This document shows positions 7,227-7,676 of a DNA stretch of 7,676 nt, piece by piece. Position 1 is the first letter of the stretch; each line of letters begins with the position of its first letter. Below the pieces are notes generated by a model. The model did no database searches, was not told where the DNA came from, and worked only from the letters and a program-made list of their open reading frames with translations. Position numbers and translations under genes: made by a program. Source of the stretch: Lachnospiraceae bacterium (GTDB taxonomy: Bacteria; Bacillota_A; Clostridia; Lachnospirales; Lachnospiraceae); the NCBI GenBank assembly GCA_017652545.1, contig JAGCAV010000410.1:1-7676 (forward strand). The letters are read 5' to 3'.

Positions 7227-7676
7227 TCAGTCACCTCCATAATAAACCCATTTGTTGGATATGGCAAAATTAATCACTGTAAGTATGCCGAGGATCACAA
7301 ACAGGATCCAGGCCATCGCGCAGGCAATGCCCATGGTCGTCTGCTCAAAGGCCCGCTTGTACAGAAGCAGCACATAGAACAGAGAATTGTTGTTGGGACC
7401 GCCCTTGGTCATGATATATCCCTGTGTGAAGATCTGCATGGAATTGATCACACCCATGATCACATTGTAAAAGATGATCGGGCTGATCATGGGCACAGTG
7501 ATGTGGAAGAACCTGTCGAAGGCATTTCCTCCGTCCAGTGAAACCGATTCATACAGGATCTGCGGAACCCCCTGCAGGGCTGCCAGATAGATCACTGCCG
7601 TTCCGCCGGCACCCCAGGCTGTCATGACCACCAGACAGGGAATGACCTGTGTCGGTGAATAGATCCACATCTGCGG
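7227..7676 (-). CDS. CUT1 sugar ABC transporter permease, UgpA/LacF/MalF type, C-terminal fragment
   Basis: The frame is open to the right edge of the window, so the N-terminal part of this gene is missing; the ATG at 7670 is internal (two further codons, Pro and Gln, are seen before it). The 149 visible residues cover about half of a typical permease. Counting from that Met, the EAA loop is at 40-60, YESVSLDGGNAFDRFFHITVP, with Glu41, Asp46 and Gly47 kept but Ser in place of the first Ala. The GYIMTKGGPNNNSLFYV stretch (84-100) and the final membrane segment (about 116-137) are typical of LacF/UgpA-like subunits. It pairs with the next permease, whose start follows its stop by 2 nt. The solute-binding protein gene usually lies just upstream of this gene and would be off the right edge. 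Confidence 0.93.
   Translation of the reverse strand, partial: PQMWIYSPTQVIPCLVVMTAWGAGGTAVIYLAALQGVPQILYESVSLDGGNAFDRFFHITVPMISPIIFYNVIMGVINSMQIFTQGYIMTKGGPNNNSLFYVLLLYKRAFEQTTMGIACAMAWILFVILGILTVINFAISNKWVYYGGD
7231..7238 (-). promoter_or_regulatory. strong ribosome binding site for the second permease
   Basis: GGAGGTGA on the minus strand matches the 16S rRNA anti-Shine-Dalgarno sequence fully over eight bases and lies 6 nt before the ATG at 7222-7224. The same bases encode the Gly-Gly-Asp end of the first permease, so this end of the protein may be shaped by the need for the binding site. Confidence 0.8.

Noticed and set aside
1..7676. Mobile element, CRISPR array, toxin-antitoxin or defence genes
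   Set aside because: No transposase or integrase, no spaced direct repeats, no small two-gene cassettes; the minus-strand operon is continuous and all its genes fit a sugar-utilisation locus.

Overview
The window looks like a piece of a Firmicutes chromosome, most likely a Lachnospiraceae-type Clostridia. That is inferred from gene content: a YesM/YesN-type two-component system inside a CUT1 sugar-transport operon, strong GGAGG-type ribosome binding sites, very tight gene spacing, and a clostridial-style ABC exporter membrane protein. Base composition is moderate, with G+C around half by eye. Genus cannot be decided from the sequence alone.

Layout. Positions 1-539 (+ strand) hold the C-terminal part of an integral membrane protein resembling clostridial ABC exporter permease subunits; its 5' end lies outside the window. 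It converges on a long minus-strand operon that fills the rest, separated by only 44 bp. Read in its own direction (right to left), the operon contains: a CUT1 sugar ABC permease of the UgpA/LacF type (5' end outside the window), a second permease of the UgpE/LacG type, an MGH1/GH63-like (alpha/alpha)6-barrel glycoside hydrolase without a signal peptide, a YesM-type sensor histidine kinase, a compact YesN-type response regulator with an AraC-type DNA-binding domain, and a URO-D-fold protein that is not a typical heme enzyme. Gaps or overlaps are 2 nt, 35 nt, a 4-nt overlap, 12 nt and 22 nt, so one transcript with translational coupling is likely. No operon promoter lies in the window; it is expected upstream of the transporter genes, beyond position 7676.

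Proposed working. The two permeases would import an oligosaccharide or glycoside, delivered by a binding protein presumably encoded off the right edge and powered by an ATPase not seen here. The cytoplasmic glycosidase would split off a sugar. The kinase has a large extracellular sensor region and would report an external ligand to the response regulator, which probably activates this same operon. The role of the terminal URO-D-fold protein is unknown and is the least explained part of the locus.

Two starts were moved from the longest open frame: the kinase to a GTG at 4418 and the URO-D-fold protein to an ATG at 1822. In both cases the longest frame begins with a TTG lacking a convincing ribosome binding site, and the internal start has one. 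I saw no RNA genes, CRISPR arrays, insertion sequences or attachment sites, and nothing that clearly amounts to a new biological system.
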